From Lepturacanthus savala (lineage: Eukaryota > Chordata > Actinopteri > Scombriformes > Trichiuridae): a stretch of DNA of 64,000 bases. How positions within the stretch are numbered: the first letter of the stretch is position 1; every line of letters begins with the position of its first letter. Shown one piece after another: positions 12,546-23,015 of this stretch. A model generated the notes under the pieces. It was not told the origin of the DNA, made no database searches, and was given only the letters and a program-made list of their open reading frames with translations. The position numbers and the translations under genes were made by a program. Where the stretch lies: assembly GCA_030544235.1 (NCBI GenBank), contig CM060471.1, positions 4,892,348-4,956,347 on the forward strand, written 5' to 3'.

Positions 12546-12667
12546 CTGAAAGTACCGCTTATATAGAGATTAAAGAAAAACAAGACCAGCTCATATCTGC
12601 AGCATCGTGGTATTATTGATATAAACATTGCAGTCATCATGTTTAACTCTAATGTGTTCGTTTTATA

Positions 12668-13414
12668 TTAATCAACGTGGTTTTCCTTTTCCTTTTTTTA
12701 ATCAACATAACTTCTTGTGGTTTCAGGTTTTGATCTTCTATTTATTTATGGCCTGTAAGTCTCATTGATCTGAAATTATATATCTTGAATTCGAATTCTA
12801 ATAAAAACAATTTCTGTATTATTTTAACTATATGAAATAATCAGTACTCTACTATTTATCACAGAGTACTTTTGGTCAAAGTTACCAAGGACATTTGTAT
12901 TGAAACCATTTCAAACTTGGATACAGTCACCAAAAGGAAAACCTGTTGGCTGTCATAGTGACTGGAAAGATTTTATTTGTTTACAAAGAAAATTATCCCA
13001 AAACTATGCTTAACAATTCCACAATATTCCAAGTGATGTCTTAACACATTAAAGAACAACTAACAAAAACAACAAAATTATTCATTAAATATTCATGAGA
13101 CTCAACAAAAAAATAATCAAGAGTCTCATTATGTAGACAAATGTAGATGTAGCTGAGTTTTACATTAATTCTGGTCTCCTCCATTCATTTCTAATGATCG
13201 GTCACATTTGACTGGAAACACCAAGAGTGTACAAAAATTGAGCACAACACACAGAATTGTATGTAAATGGACACAATTTATTTTTTGTGCTGAAATCCTC
13301 TTTGTGGACAAAATCATGGAATCTTAGGTTAATCTCATCAAATTAAACACATTTATTCAGAGACAAAGAATTAGAAATGGTCAGATTTGACCGGGAACAC
13401 AACATGAGGGTTAA
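12668..13414 (+). mobile_element. TTAA-type element, family B, copy 1
   Basis: The right end reads GGTCAGATTTGACCGGGAAC then ACAACATGAGGG and TTAA (13411-13414), identical to the right end of the family-B element at 60552-61004. The interior aligns too ('TTAATTCTGGTCTC', 'CATTCATTTCTAATGA', 'AGTGTACAAAA'). The left end is probably the TTAATCAACGTGG at 12668, but its terminal repeat is badly decayed. The motif GGTCACATTTGACTGGAAAC recurs internally at about 13200. Non-coding; piggyBac-like by termini. Confidence 0.7.
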
Positions 13415-14170
13415 TCAGAGAGAACTGGGATGTGGTGATGTCACTCCCGTACGGCAGCAAACACATGTTTAGCTCAGTCACACGAGTTCTGGTAAATCCT
13501 CAGTTTATTCATCTGAAAGCACTGAACTGTGACACTGGCTGTAATTGAAACTACATACGACATACTACATACTACTGCATGCTGACTGCTAATTGAACCA
13601 TTCAGTATTCAATATTCAACCGACTGGTTCCCACTGCAGTATACAGGCAAATATCCCTGAATGCATTTCACACCAACCAGTAGCATGAGTGGGGATTTTA
13701 AAGGCAAGGCATTTCTACTGTGTATTTAGTTTATATGTTACTTTAATAAATTGTAATAGTTTTTTTTTCATATGATTCAGTAACTGCATATAATCCCAAT
13801 ATGTGGGCAATTTACCTGAACTAGTGCAGTACCTGTAGGAAGTATATATTCATATAGAAAAGTGGAAGGTCAAGTAGATTTTTTAGGTTTGGATAAATGA
13901 GGATGTGTTGGACTATTACCTAGTCTTAATAGACAAGTTGTACATTGGGTAAGACATGGACATACATTGAGATAGGGAAAGACATGCAAATACACTTATT
14001 GTAAGAAAAAGGCTTCAAATTATGTTGAAAGTGTGGATGTCAATCGACATATCAGTTTTGAAATTGTATTAATAGTCCAAGTAAAACCTGGACTTGTGAT
14101 AAATGTCTTACTACGTATTGTTTTCCTGTATAATGCAACAACGTGGACATGTCACTGTTATGTGTGTTTC
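13415..14170. other. Noncoding interval, possible old repeat at 13540-13690
   Basis: The string 'CATACTACATACTACTGCATG' region at 13560-13690 resembles a common degenerate fish repeat, but I cannot classify it. The rest shows nothing distinctive. Confidence 0.3.
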
Positions 14171-14174
14171 TAAA

Positions 14175-14250
14175 TAAATACGTTTAGGCCCAGAATCTGT
14201 TCTATTTTGTGATAGTGCTGGTATTTCCTGAGTCTGTAAACGTGTCTTGG
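14175..14250 (+). mobile_element. Fragment shared with the hAT-like relic at 18254
   Basis: 'CAGAATCTGTTCTATTTTGTGATAGTGCTGGTATTTCCTGAG' matches the internal part of the 18254-18365 relic ('CAGATTCTCTTCTGTTAGGTGATAGTGCTGGGATTTCCTGAG') at high identity, so both are copies of one dispersed element. Confidence 0.5.
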
Positions 14251-14549
14251 AGTAAGAGACATTGACCCACAGTAGCCTGTGTTAGCATGAGGAATACAAT
14301 GGCAGCTAACCTGGCCAACGTCTTAGCCTGTGGTTTTCGAGACATGTTACAACTCTTTCATTATGTTGGCTGCATAATCAATACAGGAGGAAACAGGACA
14401 ATGGCTTCACAATGGAAACAATGACAATGGCGTTCGGAACTGTAACTAAAGCGCTGGGAACCAACATGAGAAGGGGCTGTGATACGCAACTTTACACTGT
14501 AACTAAAGTGCTGCTGCAGAATAGTGCTGTGCATGGGATTTTAACTTTT

Positions 14550-14740
14550 TTTTTTTTTTTTTGTAAAAGATTTTTTGTGGCATAGACGCTTTTATTATAG
14601 AGTAGCAGATATGAAGTAATGGGAGAGAGAGGGGAGACATGCAGCAAAGGAGTGCTCCGGCCGGGTCTAGAAAATAAGAAAGAAAAAAGACTCTATATGG
14701 CAAGCACTGTACCCCTACACCACCACAGCATACCTATTGG
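14550..14740 (-). mobile_element. tRNA-derived SINE relic
   Basis: On the minus strand the head 'TGGTGGTGTAGGGGTACAGTG' resembles a tRNA A-box region. The body, seen on plus as 'GGGAGAGAGAGGGGAGACATG' then 'CAGCAAAGGAGTGCTCCGGCCGGGTCTAGA', is the familiar teleost repeat that ends in a TTTATT-containing tail. The element is decayed and flanked by a poly(T) run. The family name is from memory of the sequence type only. Confidence 0.55.
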
Positions 14741-14749
14741 ATTTCCCCC

Positions 14750-15490
14750 TTTTAATGATAATAGTGATGTTTTGAATACCCACCCAAAAAAAATTCACAA
14801 AAAAAGGATACACACCATTGTGCCATGCGCAGCTATATCTGAAAGCTGAGGTTGATTTGACAAACATTCAGAGAGATACACAAGCCACAAACACACAGAT
14901 ACACAGATGCTCCTCGCTTTATAGATAGATAACAACATGGCTGCTCTGATCTCTGAAAATGTCTGAGCAGATTTTCTAGTAAGCCTTATTGCTATAAACT
15001 GACCTCATGATAAGAAAATGCATTAACAGGTCAAACTTTGATTTAGCTACTTAATGTCATTTTTAAACACATTATGTCATTTTCTTCTGCTAAGGGTTGT
15101 AATCAAAACAATAGCGAAAGATGGATGTTGATGACATCATGACGCAGTGTGGGATCATGGGAGTTGCTGTCTTGTTCAGGTTAGGATTCCTTCAGTGTTC
15201 ATTGTGCAGGAGGTTTTATCCTTAGAAGTCTTGCCCAGTAATTATTAAAACAAATATTTTAAAAAAGACCACAATAGAAAGAGATTGTTGTAAAAATGTG
15301 ATTAAAACTGGATAGAAAAATGTATGGAAATCAAACACATGCTTTGTTTGGATTAAAATCTGCTAGACTCATTGATCCTATGATGTAACCACAGCTCTGA
15401 AATATCAGCAGCCTAATTGTTCTGCATATTGATGAATCCATGGAGCTGTCCATGGTGCTGAAGTAGCAGACAGCTTCATGATATTCTATA
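14750..15490. other. Noncoding interval without recognised features
   Basis: AT-rich, unique-looking sequence with a GATA-like AGATAGATA stretch near 14920. No exon or element ends were seen. Confidence 0.4.
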
Positions 15491-15491
15491 A

Positions 15492-15700
15492 GCCACTGGT
15501 TCCGAACCTATGGGTTGGGACCCTGCAAGTGGTCACAGCATTAATCAAAGGGATCACAAAGTGATATGATGCAGATTCTACAAGTGTTCTACTGATTTCT
15601 GCTGTATTTTTTGTTAATGTTAAACTCACTAAATTGGAAAACTGTTGATAACATTTAGGATAATGAAATTACACAACGTGTTTTTAGACATTTTAATTTG
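15492..15700 (+). mobile_element. hAT (Charlie-like) terminal fragment
   Basis: 'CCACTGGTTCCGAACCTATGGGTTGGGACCC' has the classic CAGTGGTTCCCAACC hAT terminal signature with decay. The other end could not be fixed, so it is listed as a fragment. Confidence 0.5.
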
Positions 15701-15897
15701 GAAAGGTTGGGCCTTTATTAACCTTTAATCAGTCATGTGGTTGTGTTTTTTTGACATGTTTAGGTCATGATGCAGTTTGATTTAATTTTAGTCTTTTGGT
15801 GGAAATATATATAGTTTTATATATAGTTTTTGTTAATTTATTAGTTTTAGATTCAAGATTCTGTATTGTAAAATGCATAGATTTTAGTATGTACGCA

Positions 15898-15898
<1 letters not shown>

Positions 15899-15970
<72 letters not shown>
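15899..15970. repeat. (CA)36 microsatellite
   Basis: Pure CA run of about 72 bases. Confidence 0.97.
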
Positions 15971-15974
<4 letters not shown>

Positions 15975-16088
15975 CCCTGTATGCTGCTGAACATGAAGCT
16001 TTTCAGTTCATCACAGTAACATGCTGAGGCTGCTTGATGGAGTCAGTTCTCACCTGTTTAATGACCAGCAGCAGGATGGGCTCATAAA

Positions 16089-16207
16089 TGTGTGTGTGTG
16101 TGTGTGCGTGTGTGTGTGTTTGTGTGTGTGTGTGCGTGTGTGTGTGTGTGTGTATGTATGTGTGTGTGTGTGTGTGTATGTGTGTGTGTGTGTGCGGGCG
16201 TGTGTGC
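16089..16207. repeat. Imperfect (GT)n microsatellite
   Basis: About 120 bases of GT repeat interrupted by GC, TT and TA steps. Confidence 0.93.
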
Positions 16208-16506
16208 GCTGTTTTATCATTAAATGTGTGAGAGGCCATGTTTGCATACGCTGTCATATTTATATTCCCTATTAGAATAATCTTTGAATATGAAAACAAA
16301 TGTAATAATTAAATATGTGATATGTTTGCTGAAAAACTTTATGGACCCAATCATGTTTTGTACCTGCTGTCTGTTTAGCAGTTATTATTAGCAGTGATTA
16401 TACACACACCTAACAATAAAATGCATCTTCACATGTCTCCACAGAGGTTATTATGCATCGAAATGCAACGAAAAATGCTTATATTAAAATATTTATATAT
16501 ATATAT

Positions 16507-16679
16507 TGTGGTGGACACTAGGGGGTGTGGTCTCGCACCAGACAGGATGTGATGTCACGGGATTAAGGGGTGTGTTATGGGAAGCGGGGGATTTAAACGC
16601 ACTGTTGTGGTTGTTGTTGGTGGCTCTGGAAATAAAGCACTGAAACGCACTACCTCGCTTCGGTTTGTTACTGACCTCC

Positions 16680-16682
<3 letters not shown>
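16507..16682 (+). mobile_element. Small solo-LTR-like unit inside a (TA)n tract
   Basis: The 176-base unit begins TGTGGTGGAC and ends CCTCCACA, giving the TG...CA ends and short inverted repeat of an LTR. It carries a possible TATA-like GATTTAAACGC at about 16601 and an AATAAA signal at about 16631. ATAT flanks both sides, but in a TA microsatellite this is not independent proof of target duplication. No internal retroviral genes are present. A TRIM-type or Gypsy-type solo LTR is the best reading. Confidence 0.5.
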
Positions 16683-16710
<28 letters not shown>

Positions 16711-16711
16711 T

Positions 16712-16750
<39 letters not shown>
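16683..16750. repeat. Two (TA)n tracts separated by TTGAC
   Basis: AT tracts at 16683-16710 and 16715-16750. Each ends in TATTGACT, so the tract with its flank looks tandemly duplicated. Confidence 0.9.
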
Positions 16751-16753
<3 letters not shown>

Positions 16754-16889
16754 ACTTTACAAAACTTAATAATGTTCTTAGTTTTAGGTCTGCAGATTAA
16801 GAACCATTAACTATTCTTCGAGTTTACTTCTTCTAAACCATTTTGCATCTCACCTCTTACAAATATCCCATAAAAAAAAAACAAAAAAA

Positions 16890-17060
16890 AAAAACATTAC
16901 AACTAACCTTAAAACTAATAAAAACTCAACTAAAGCTAATAAAAAGATAAACTAAAACTAATAAAACCTAAACTACTAAAAACCTAAACTTAAGCATTTA
17001 AAAAAAATAAAAACTAAACTTAAACATTCAAGCCCAATTCTAAAACTAATTGATACTAAA
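16890..17060. repeat. A-rich degenerate AACTAATAAA repeat
   Basis: Irregular tandem words AACTAATAAAA, AAACTAAAACTAATAAAA and CCTAAACT fill this stretch. It is low-complexity and non-coding. Confidence 0.75.
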
Positions 17061-17096
17061 CTGAAGTTGACAGCATCTATTTTTTTAACACTCACT

Positions 17097-17105
<9 letters not shown>

Positions 17106-17166
<61 letters not shown>
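17106..17166. repeat. (CA)30 microsatellite
   Basis: CA run of about 61 bases preceded by CGCGCG. A pyrimidine tract (C run plus TC repeat) follows at 17309-17330. Confidence 0.96.
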
Positions 17167-17167
<1 letters not shown>

Positions 17168-17500
17168 GCACACAGACACAGTATTCTAATTGAGATTCAA
17201 ATACACAATAACAAAATAAACCTTTATAACTGCTTAAAAAGTAATAGCACATTGAAAATGTTCAACAGCTACAATACTGTCACACCACACCTCCCCCTCC
17301 TCTAAACCCCCCCCCCTCTCTCTCTCTCTGTCCTTTCTCTTTATGTCTCTCTCTCACTTTTTATTCTCTCATTCATCATGTTGACAACAGCACAGCTACT
17401 TTTGTGAAATGGAGAAAAATGTTTAAGTCAGCTTTTCTCTCTCTCTTTCTCTCTCCCCCTATCTCTCTCCTCCCTCTTGGCCATCTAGATATGTGTATGT

Positions 17501-17503
<3 letters not shown>

Positions 17504-17532
<29 letters not shown>

Positions 17533-17820
17533 TGGGGGTGGGGGGCAAACAGGAGTAATTTCTGCCTGGTGGAAAGCACTTTACATATGACACCCGTGTG
17601 GGTTACGGCTGCAGATGCAGAGTTGCCAATTATTAGTAAATTGACTCTAAACTTCATATAGAGAACTGTGGATGACACACACACACACACACACATACAC
17701 ACACACATGCACACAGCGTTATACAATAAAAAGCGTGTTCTTCATCTCCCCATATGTCACATCTGCTTAGTCCTGATCTGGCGTGTGTGTGTGTATGTGT
17801 GTGCATGTGTGTGTGTGCAC
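17504..17820. repeat. Cluster of GT and CA microsatellites
   Basis: (GT)14 at 17504-17532, (CA)n at about 17675-17708 and imperfect (GT)n at about 17780-17820, separated by unique sequence. Confidence 0.9.
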
Positions 17821-18049
17821 GTGCCCTGATACTCATTTAGGTGCCACTATTGCTCTTTTTTATTCCTCTGTGATATCACAAAGCAACTTGCTACCTCCAC
17901 TTCTACTAAGATATGGAAACCGTGGTTTGCACACACATGCACACTTACACGTGCATGTGTTATTGCGTGCTATGTCTGTACAATAATATGACTTTAATGA
18001 AAATAGAAACCTCTATCTGATAAATGATGTGCAGTGCCTCTCAGAGCTT

Positions 18050-18250
18050 TAGCGGAGGAATGATTGTGTTGTGGGATTAAGATTGAATCCATGATACCAA
18101 TTTGAGTCTTCTCTCCTCTGATTGGCCATTATCTGGCAGGGCTGTTATTAATGGCCCGTCCTCCGTCAGCTGTCGGTTTGGGGAGCTGGGAGCTTCCTCA
18201 TGCAACATCTGTGCGCTTCTTGTTTTGATCAGGTTTCTTTTAACCTTACC
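18050..18250. promoter_or_regulatory. CNE-like block
   Basis: 'CTCTGATTGGCCATTATCTGG' followed by 'GGGCTGTTATTAATGGCCCG' and a CpG-bearing stretch. It is free of recognised repeats and ends where the hAT-like relic begins. Confidence 0.3.
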
Positions 18251-18253
18251 TAT

Positions 18254-18365
18254 CAGTGTTTCCCGCAGAAAATTTGTTAGGCGAGGTGGTTTATGAATAA
18301 ATGAGTTTTAACCCAGATTCTCTTCTGTTAGGTGATAGTGCTGGGATTTCCTGAGGATCTGCACA
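18254..18365 (+). mobile_element. hAT-like terminal relic
   Basis: Begins CAGTGTTTCCCGCAGAAAAT, a known style of hAT terminus, and continues with 'GTTAGGCGAGGTGG'. Its distal part matches 14175-14250. The right terminus is not identified. Confidence 0.45.
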
Positions 18366-18589
18366 GCAGGAAACCATGCTCATTATAGGAGATGAGAAAT
18401 TCCAAATGCAAATCAAAAATACACACCCTGGCAAACATTCATGCCAGATGCATTAACTCAGACACTGAAATCTTGAAGCCCCAAGACAAAAAATGTTCCT
18501 GAAGGTAAACAAGGGCTAATGAAAACATATTTCCTTCTTTAACAAACATTTTTCGTTAATAACAAACAAGTTTCATTCTGTAATTCCAT

Positions 18590-19060
18590 CTGACAGCAGT
18601 GATGGGTGGTGTGGGCTGGAGCTCGGCACAGGCGGCCCACCAATCACAACAAGGCGCCTGGTTTAAGTAGATCCAGGAGAGTTTTTAAACATGTTTGATT
18701 TTATTACGGCTGAACCAAATGTGCTTGGAGCATCTCTGCAAAACAATCTGATGGGGGAGATCCGGTGAGAGCAGGAAGAGAAGGAACGGGAGAGCGGAGA
18801 TGGAAGGAGGGAAACAGCAGGCAAACAGTGACATGATGGATATGACAATATTTACATGAGTCATGGATCGCTCCTGTAATCACGCGTCTGAGATGAGTTG
18901 CACTGGTTGTGCAGCTCCACATCAACATGAAACAATCTAAAGCTGCTCTCAGACAGCCTCCATTGTTTCAGTGTAAACAGAACTGTAATTGCGCTGCTAA
19001 AATGAGGCAACAAGGCTCGAGAAGCTGCTGCCGATATGTACGATAGCCACAGCATGTCAG
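18590..19060. promoter_or_regulatory. CNE-like block
   Basis: Unique-looking sequence of moderate GC: 'CCCACCAATCACAACAAGGCG' near 18638 and 'TGATTTTATTACGGCTG' near 18697. No exon borders. Confidence 0.25.
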
Positions 19061-19930
19061 TGGAAGACCTACTTTTACTGGTCTGAGTTCCAAGTATTTT
19101 ACAAGCAGTGAATAAACTGTTAAGAAATCAATCAAAATAAATTCTGTGAATGCAACATTCCTTTTAAATGTTAGATTCTCTTCTTTTGGCCAATACACAG
19201 TCCATGATATTAGTTATCCAAACCTGCTATATTCATGGTGTCATTGTTAACTTCTACATGAATGCTACAACCTGCTCTGATTGCAGTGTGATGAGGTTAC
19301 ATCAGGTGGATCACAGCATCCTGTTGTTAATTCTGATGGTAGTAGTGGAAGTAGCTACTAGCTGGTAGCTGTAGTATTGGACTAGTGGCAGGATTTTGGT
19401 GAAACCTGTTGTTAGAGTGTATATTCGGCCAATAATTAACCCATTTGGTTTTGGGGCAGATCCCACATGCAGCATTTTCATGTGTTTTTTTTTTGTTTGT
19501 TTTTTGTTTTTAAGTTGCCATAGTAACAGCACTAACTGCTACTTTTTCTTGGTTCATTCTCTCTGTTCCTTCTGCTAAATACAGCAACATATTTCTCTAA
19601 GTAATTGTCGTTATTTGCTTTAATCACATAGTTTCATAAAATTAGCAACTTTAGTAATGACCTGAATTACTTCTGGTTAATTTCTTTTTTGATTTGTAAC
19701 ATAGCTGAACAAAACATTAGCACATCATAATACAATTGCGTTTAGCTCAATTAACAGTTAGCTCTGCAAAAGAAAGTATGTTTAAAACCTGTTCATGTCA
19801 GAAGACTGATCATTGGCATTGTTGAGTTCTGTTCTAGGTATTGTATGAGTCATGTCCTCACTACACCTGTAAAAGAGTGAGGTTGTGTACATGTCCTCAT
19901 ACTGTATCCTGGGTGTGTTTCTGTATGTGA
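19060..19930. other. Noncoding interval without recognised features
   Basis: AT-rich, unique-looking sequence; a T/G-rich stretch at about 19480-19510. No transposon ends or exons were seen. Confidence 0.4.
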
Positions 19931-19934
19931 GTGA

Positions 19935-20135
19935 GAGACCCTACTGTGCGAGCAACAACCTGAAGAGCAGCAGTTCAATTCCTGCCTCCATCAGTCCACA
20001 TCAACGTGTCCTTGGGCTCCCAAAAGCTTGACGCCATCAGTGTGTGAATGTGTGTGTGTGTGTGTGTGTGTGAATGTTGACATGTAGTGCAAAGCGCTTC
20101 GAGTGGTCAGAAGACTAGAAAGGCTCTTTTACAAA
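19935..20135 (+). mobile_element. tRNA-derived SINE relic (CTTGGGC type), copy 1
   Basis: 'CAGCAGTTCAATTCCTGCC' is B-box-like and is followed by 'GTGTCCTTGGGC', 'CATCAGTGTGTGAATGTG', a GT run (20048-20072) and 'GTGCAAAGCGCTTCGAGTGGTCAGAAGACTAGAAA'. These words occur in the same order at 49345-49590, so this is a SINE family. Confidence 0.65.
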
Positions 20136-20580
20136 TGGCTCTCCTCGCCTCCTCAATCATATTGATAAGGCTTTGTTGGGACTCCTTAATCTTCATTAAA
20201 TATTCAAGTGAAGGTGGAAAGAAAAACTTAGTGGAGGGAGGACGACAATTAAATTTTAAAGTGCTAGATAAGGCCCCTATCTGTGACTCCCACCTTTCTG
20301 CCCGGCGCCGGTCCTCTCCGTGTAGGTATTACAATGACGGACAGTGGGAGGACGGGCTGAAATGGATGGCCCTCTCAGCTCTGGCCGCCCTGATAGCGGT
20401 GGGCAGAACCTTGAGCCATGCCAGCCAGGCCACTGCCAGCTACATTACCTTTTTAATGATGCCTCGTTCACCGGCTCCACTGTTGCAGCAGGGGAGGAAG
20501 ATCGCTTTAATAAATATCAGGCCAGAGCCTTATCCATGCCAGCATGGTTCTGCTGCTTCATCACTTAAACTGTAGGCTCT
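20087..20580 (+). other. Longest open frame in the window; CNE-like or exon-like
   Basis: A 162-codon plus frame at 20087-20575 begins in the SINE tail, so its N-terminus is not real. From about 20140 the DNA is unique-looking and GC-richer, with 'AAGTGCTAGATAAGGCCCC', 'TTTTTAATGATGCC' and 'ATCGCTTTAATAAATATCAG'. An acceptor-like CGGTCCTCTCCGTGTAG ends at 20326; from there the frame reads YYNDGQWEDGLKWMALSAL and 80 codons in all, to a stop. No domain is recognised. Deep noncoding conservation seems more likely than coding because the TF-site-like words lie in all frames, but a terminal exon cannot be excluded. Confidence 0.3.
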
Positions 20581-20597
20581 ACTGTACTCTGCTGCAG

Positions 20598-20615
20598 TGT
20601 GTGTGTGTGTGTGTT

Positions 20616-20660
<45 letters not shown>
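20598..20660. repeat. (GT)n microsatellite, interrupted
   Basis: GT run with TTTG and GCGT interruptions. It directly precedes the segment at 20668 that is duplicated at 43367. Confidence 0.93.
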
Positions 20661-20661
<1 letters not shown>

Positions 20662-20667
20662 AGGCCT

Positions 20668-20742
20668 ACTCAATGCAACATAGCGTTTTCCCAGTGAAGA
20701 CAAGAGTGAACTCTGTCAAATCTCTCTCCTAGTGTGAGATGT
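20668..20742 (+). repeat. Duplicated 60-75 base segment, copy 1
   Basis: From CTCAATGCAACATAG to AATCTCTCTCC this segment is nearly identical (about three mismatches in 60 bases) to 43367-43446. Both copies sit immediately after a GT repeat. It does not match any element family I recognise in the window. Confidence 0.75.
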
Positions 20743-20920
20743 ACAGAGGTGGCACTGTTCACTCTCTTATTTCCACACAGTAGATTCAGTATAATTGCCT
20801 TCAATTATGCTGATATCCACGTGCTTCTGACCTGCATTTCATCTTGACCCATTTCCTTGTGTTATGAACATACAACCTGCGTTCTAAATGTTCATGCTGA
20901 TTTATAGAGCCTGTACACAG

Positions 20921-20922
<2 letters not shown>

Positions 20923-20993
<71 letters not shown>
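20923..20993. repeat. (AT)35 microsatellite
   Basis: Pure AT tract of about 71 bases. Confidence 0.97.
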
Positions 20994-20994
<1 letters not shown>

Positions 20995-21159
20995 CTTTTA
21001 TGAGAGACGCTATCGACTTCTTCTACCATGAAGTTTGGAGATTGGGATGATCTCTAAGATTTCAATGGACTCTTTTTCTTCATGGTGCAGTGGTAGGATT
21101 TTAGGTAGTTAGAGCAGGAGACGACTGTTCCGGATCACTGTTGGCTTCCTTCTCAACCT

Positions 21160-21230
21160 GACATTTTTAATATAATATTGGGACGTTTTTTTTTACTGCT
21201 ATGTTGGGACATTTTTTACCACTTTCCACC
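21160..21230 (+). repeat. GGACATTTTTAC minisatellite-like motif, locus 1
   Basis: 'TTGGGACGTTTTTTTTTACTG' and 'TTGGGACATTTTTTACCAC' are two units of a motif found at six places in the window. It abuts the Penelope-like relic. Confidence 0.5.
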
Positions 21231-21571
21231 ATCCCCACACTAACAAGACATTTCCGATCAAGAACATCATCTCATGTGCCTCTACACACGTCATATACAT
21301 GCTCACTCGTCCATGAGGTTTGGCATACATAGGTAAAACCACCAGAAAGTTAAAACAGGGAATCGTTGTAGATAAAAGCTCCATCCGTAGAATTGACAGT
21401 GATTATCTGGTAGCAGTGCATTTTAACGACAAAAGACATGACATCTTCTCTCTATGTTTTTGTGGCATTGAGTCTGTCAGCCCACCACAGAGAGGAGGTG
21501 AAGGAGAGTGAAGCCTAAGCCGATCCAAAAGTTTAAACGATGAACTTGCTCTTAATGTTTTTTTTTTCTGA
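21230..21571 (+). pseudogene. Penelope-like element, GIY-YIG endonuclease relic
   Basis: In one frame the conceptual product shows the linker of Penelope-like retroelements (HP.TNK.FPIKNIISC..THVIYML) and then a GIY-YIG core (GLAYIGKTTRKLKQ, KSSIRR, VAVHFNDKRHD, FCGIESV, RGGE). It ends with SLNDELALNVFF before a stop. The frame is broken by TGA at 21314-21316, just before GLAYIG where a CPCG-type motif is normal, and by TGA at 21509-21511. About 20 residues between RGGE and SLNDEL are missing. The reverse transcriptase domain is absent, as expected for a 5'-truncated copy. In life the domain nicks DNA for target-primed reverse transcription. Confidence 0.85.
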
Positions 21572-22400
21572 GCATTTATCGACTTAACATATTTCTATGA
21601 CTATTTAACCTTTTCTGACTATTTGTCTATTAACGTTCCATATGACTATTTTTCTCGATGATTTTTATATGCACTTCTGGTTGATATGACGTCTTTTGGA
21701 TATTAATCATGTTTCCCAAAGGCTCTTAACATGTTTCTCAAAAATATTATTTCAGTAAGATTGTTCTGGACTTCTGTTTGGGCTACTCCTTATTCTAGCG
21801 ATGGTTCATCTACTGTGTATTTATAAATATTGATGTTTTCCTTTTTCTTTTTTTCCCGCTTCCCTTCCCATCAGCTCTTCATATTTTATTGTGTTTTTTG
21901 TAGTGTGATATAATGCCATTGTCTCTGTGTTGATGACATGTCTAATGGAAAGATATGTAATTGGTCCATGTGTACCCCAAACCATATTTAGATCTTAGAT
22001 TCCTCCTTGTCAAAACAACCTGACGAAGGTCTGAGTAATGAAATATAGTTGAATTAAATTTATGTCTTGGCCAGTGATCGACAGTGTGCAGGAGTTCCTT
22101 TTTTCCTTCTTCCAGTACAGCTTTATTGCCTCTCCTACGCACCTGTCCTCTGCCGAGGTGTGCACAACCTCCTCCTTTGAGGGACATTTTTTGCAGACAT
22201 TTTTCACCATATCATTTGGGACGTTTTTACCATTTTTGTTAGAAGGAAAATGGCAAAAAATCTGCCAAAGCAACAAGAGACAACTGTTCCCCTCCTGTTA
22301 AACCATACTGTCAAGACATACTTTACCTTAATGTAAGGACAAACTTCACTGTAACATCAGGGCATTTTTACTGTAATGTCAGGACAGTTGCCGTCTTTAC
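21572..22400 (+). mobile_element. Probable Penelope-like 3' tail plus minisatellite motif
   Basis: AT-rich sequence continues from the GIY-YIG relic. 'CCTGACGAAGGTCTGAGTAATGAA' at about 22019 resembles the CTGAAGAAGG word found in such elements. From about 22180, units such as 'GGGACGTTTTTACC' and 'CAGGGCATTTTTACTGTAATG' belong to the GGACATTTTTAC motif. The 3' border is uncertain. Confidence 0.4.
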
Positions 22401-22422
22401 CTACATATGACATGACAATTTT

Positions 22423-22449
22423 AACCCAAACCATTTTTTGGTTTGGGTT
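22423..22449. other. Perfect 11-bp hairpin
   Basis: AACCCAAACCA (22423-22433) and its exact complement TGGTTTGGGTT (22439-22449) surround a five-T loop. It lies just after the minisatellite motif and may be the tip of an element's inverted repeat. Confidence 0.7.
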
Positions 22450-22789
22450 TTTGTGTAATTTTTTGACACATAAGGTCAAATAGTGTAACCAAAAACGAAT
22501 GATAGATTTTAAATATATAATTCACCTAGAATTTAAAACATGTTAATAGGATGTGTTTTTAATTAAAATAAATAATAATAATTTAAGAGTTATCTGGTAA
22601 GGAGTTTTTAGTGTTAGATCACATTGCAGTATTGTCACTAACCCAATAATCATATTACACATTAATACAGGTCCCACATCAGGCAAATAGACACTTTCAT
22701 GTTTTTTTTGTTTTTCTGGCTCATTTTTACTTCCTCTACTTTATGATGTCACACAGATCCCTCACCCTGTAGAGGATCTCAGCTGTCCC

Positions 22790-23015
22790 ACTGTCACACC
22801 CACTTTTTCCAGTCTTCCAAGTGAAATTCAGCCAATCCGAAGAGGGGCTCATGAATATTCATGAGCCAGACCGAAATCGACCTGTGGTTTCCAGAGCGAG
22901 GCACTAGAGAGAAGACTGTAAAACTACACTGAGTTGAATTTTTTTTTGTCCTTTCAATTGCAAATATATCATGTTTTCAAATAAAACCCAGACAACTCCA
23001 GATATGGGACCTTTA
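22790..23015. repeat. Dispersed fish repeat fragment with palindrome
   Basis: The end 'CCAGATATGGGACCTTTAATA' and the middle 'AAATAAAACCCAGACAACTCC' resemble a common fish repeat whose copies begin AAAGGTCCCATAT; 'ATATGGGACCTTTT' also occurs at about 26433. A perfect 22-base palindrome around ATGAATATTCAT lies at 22846-22867. Confidence 0.45.
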
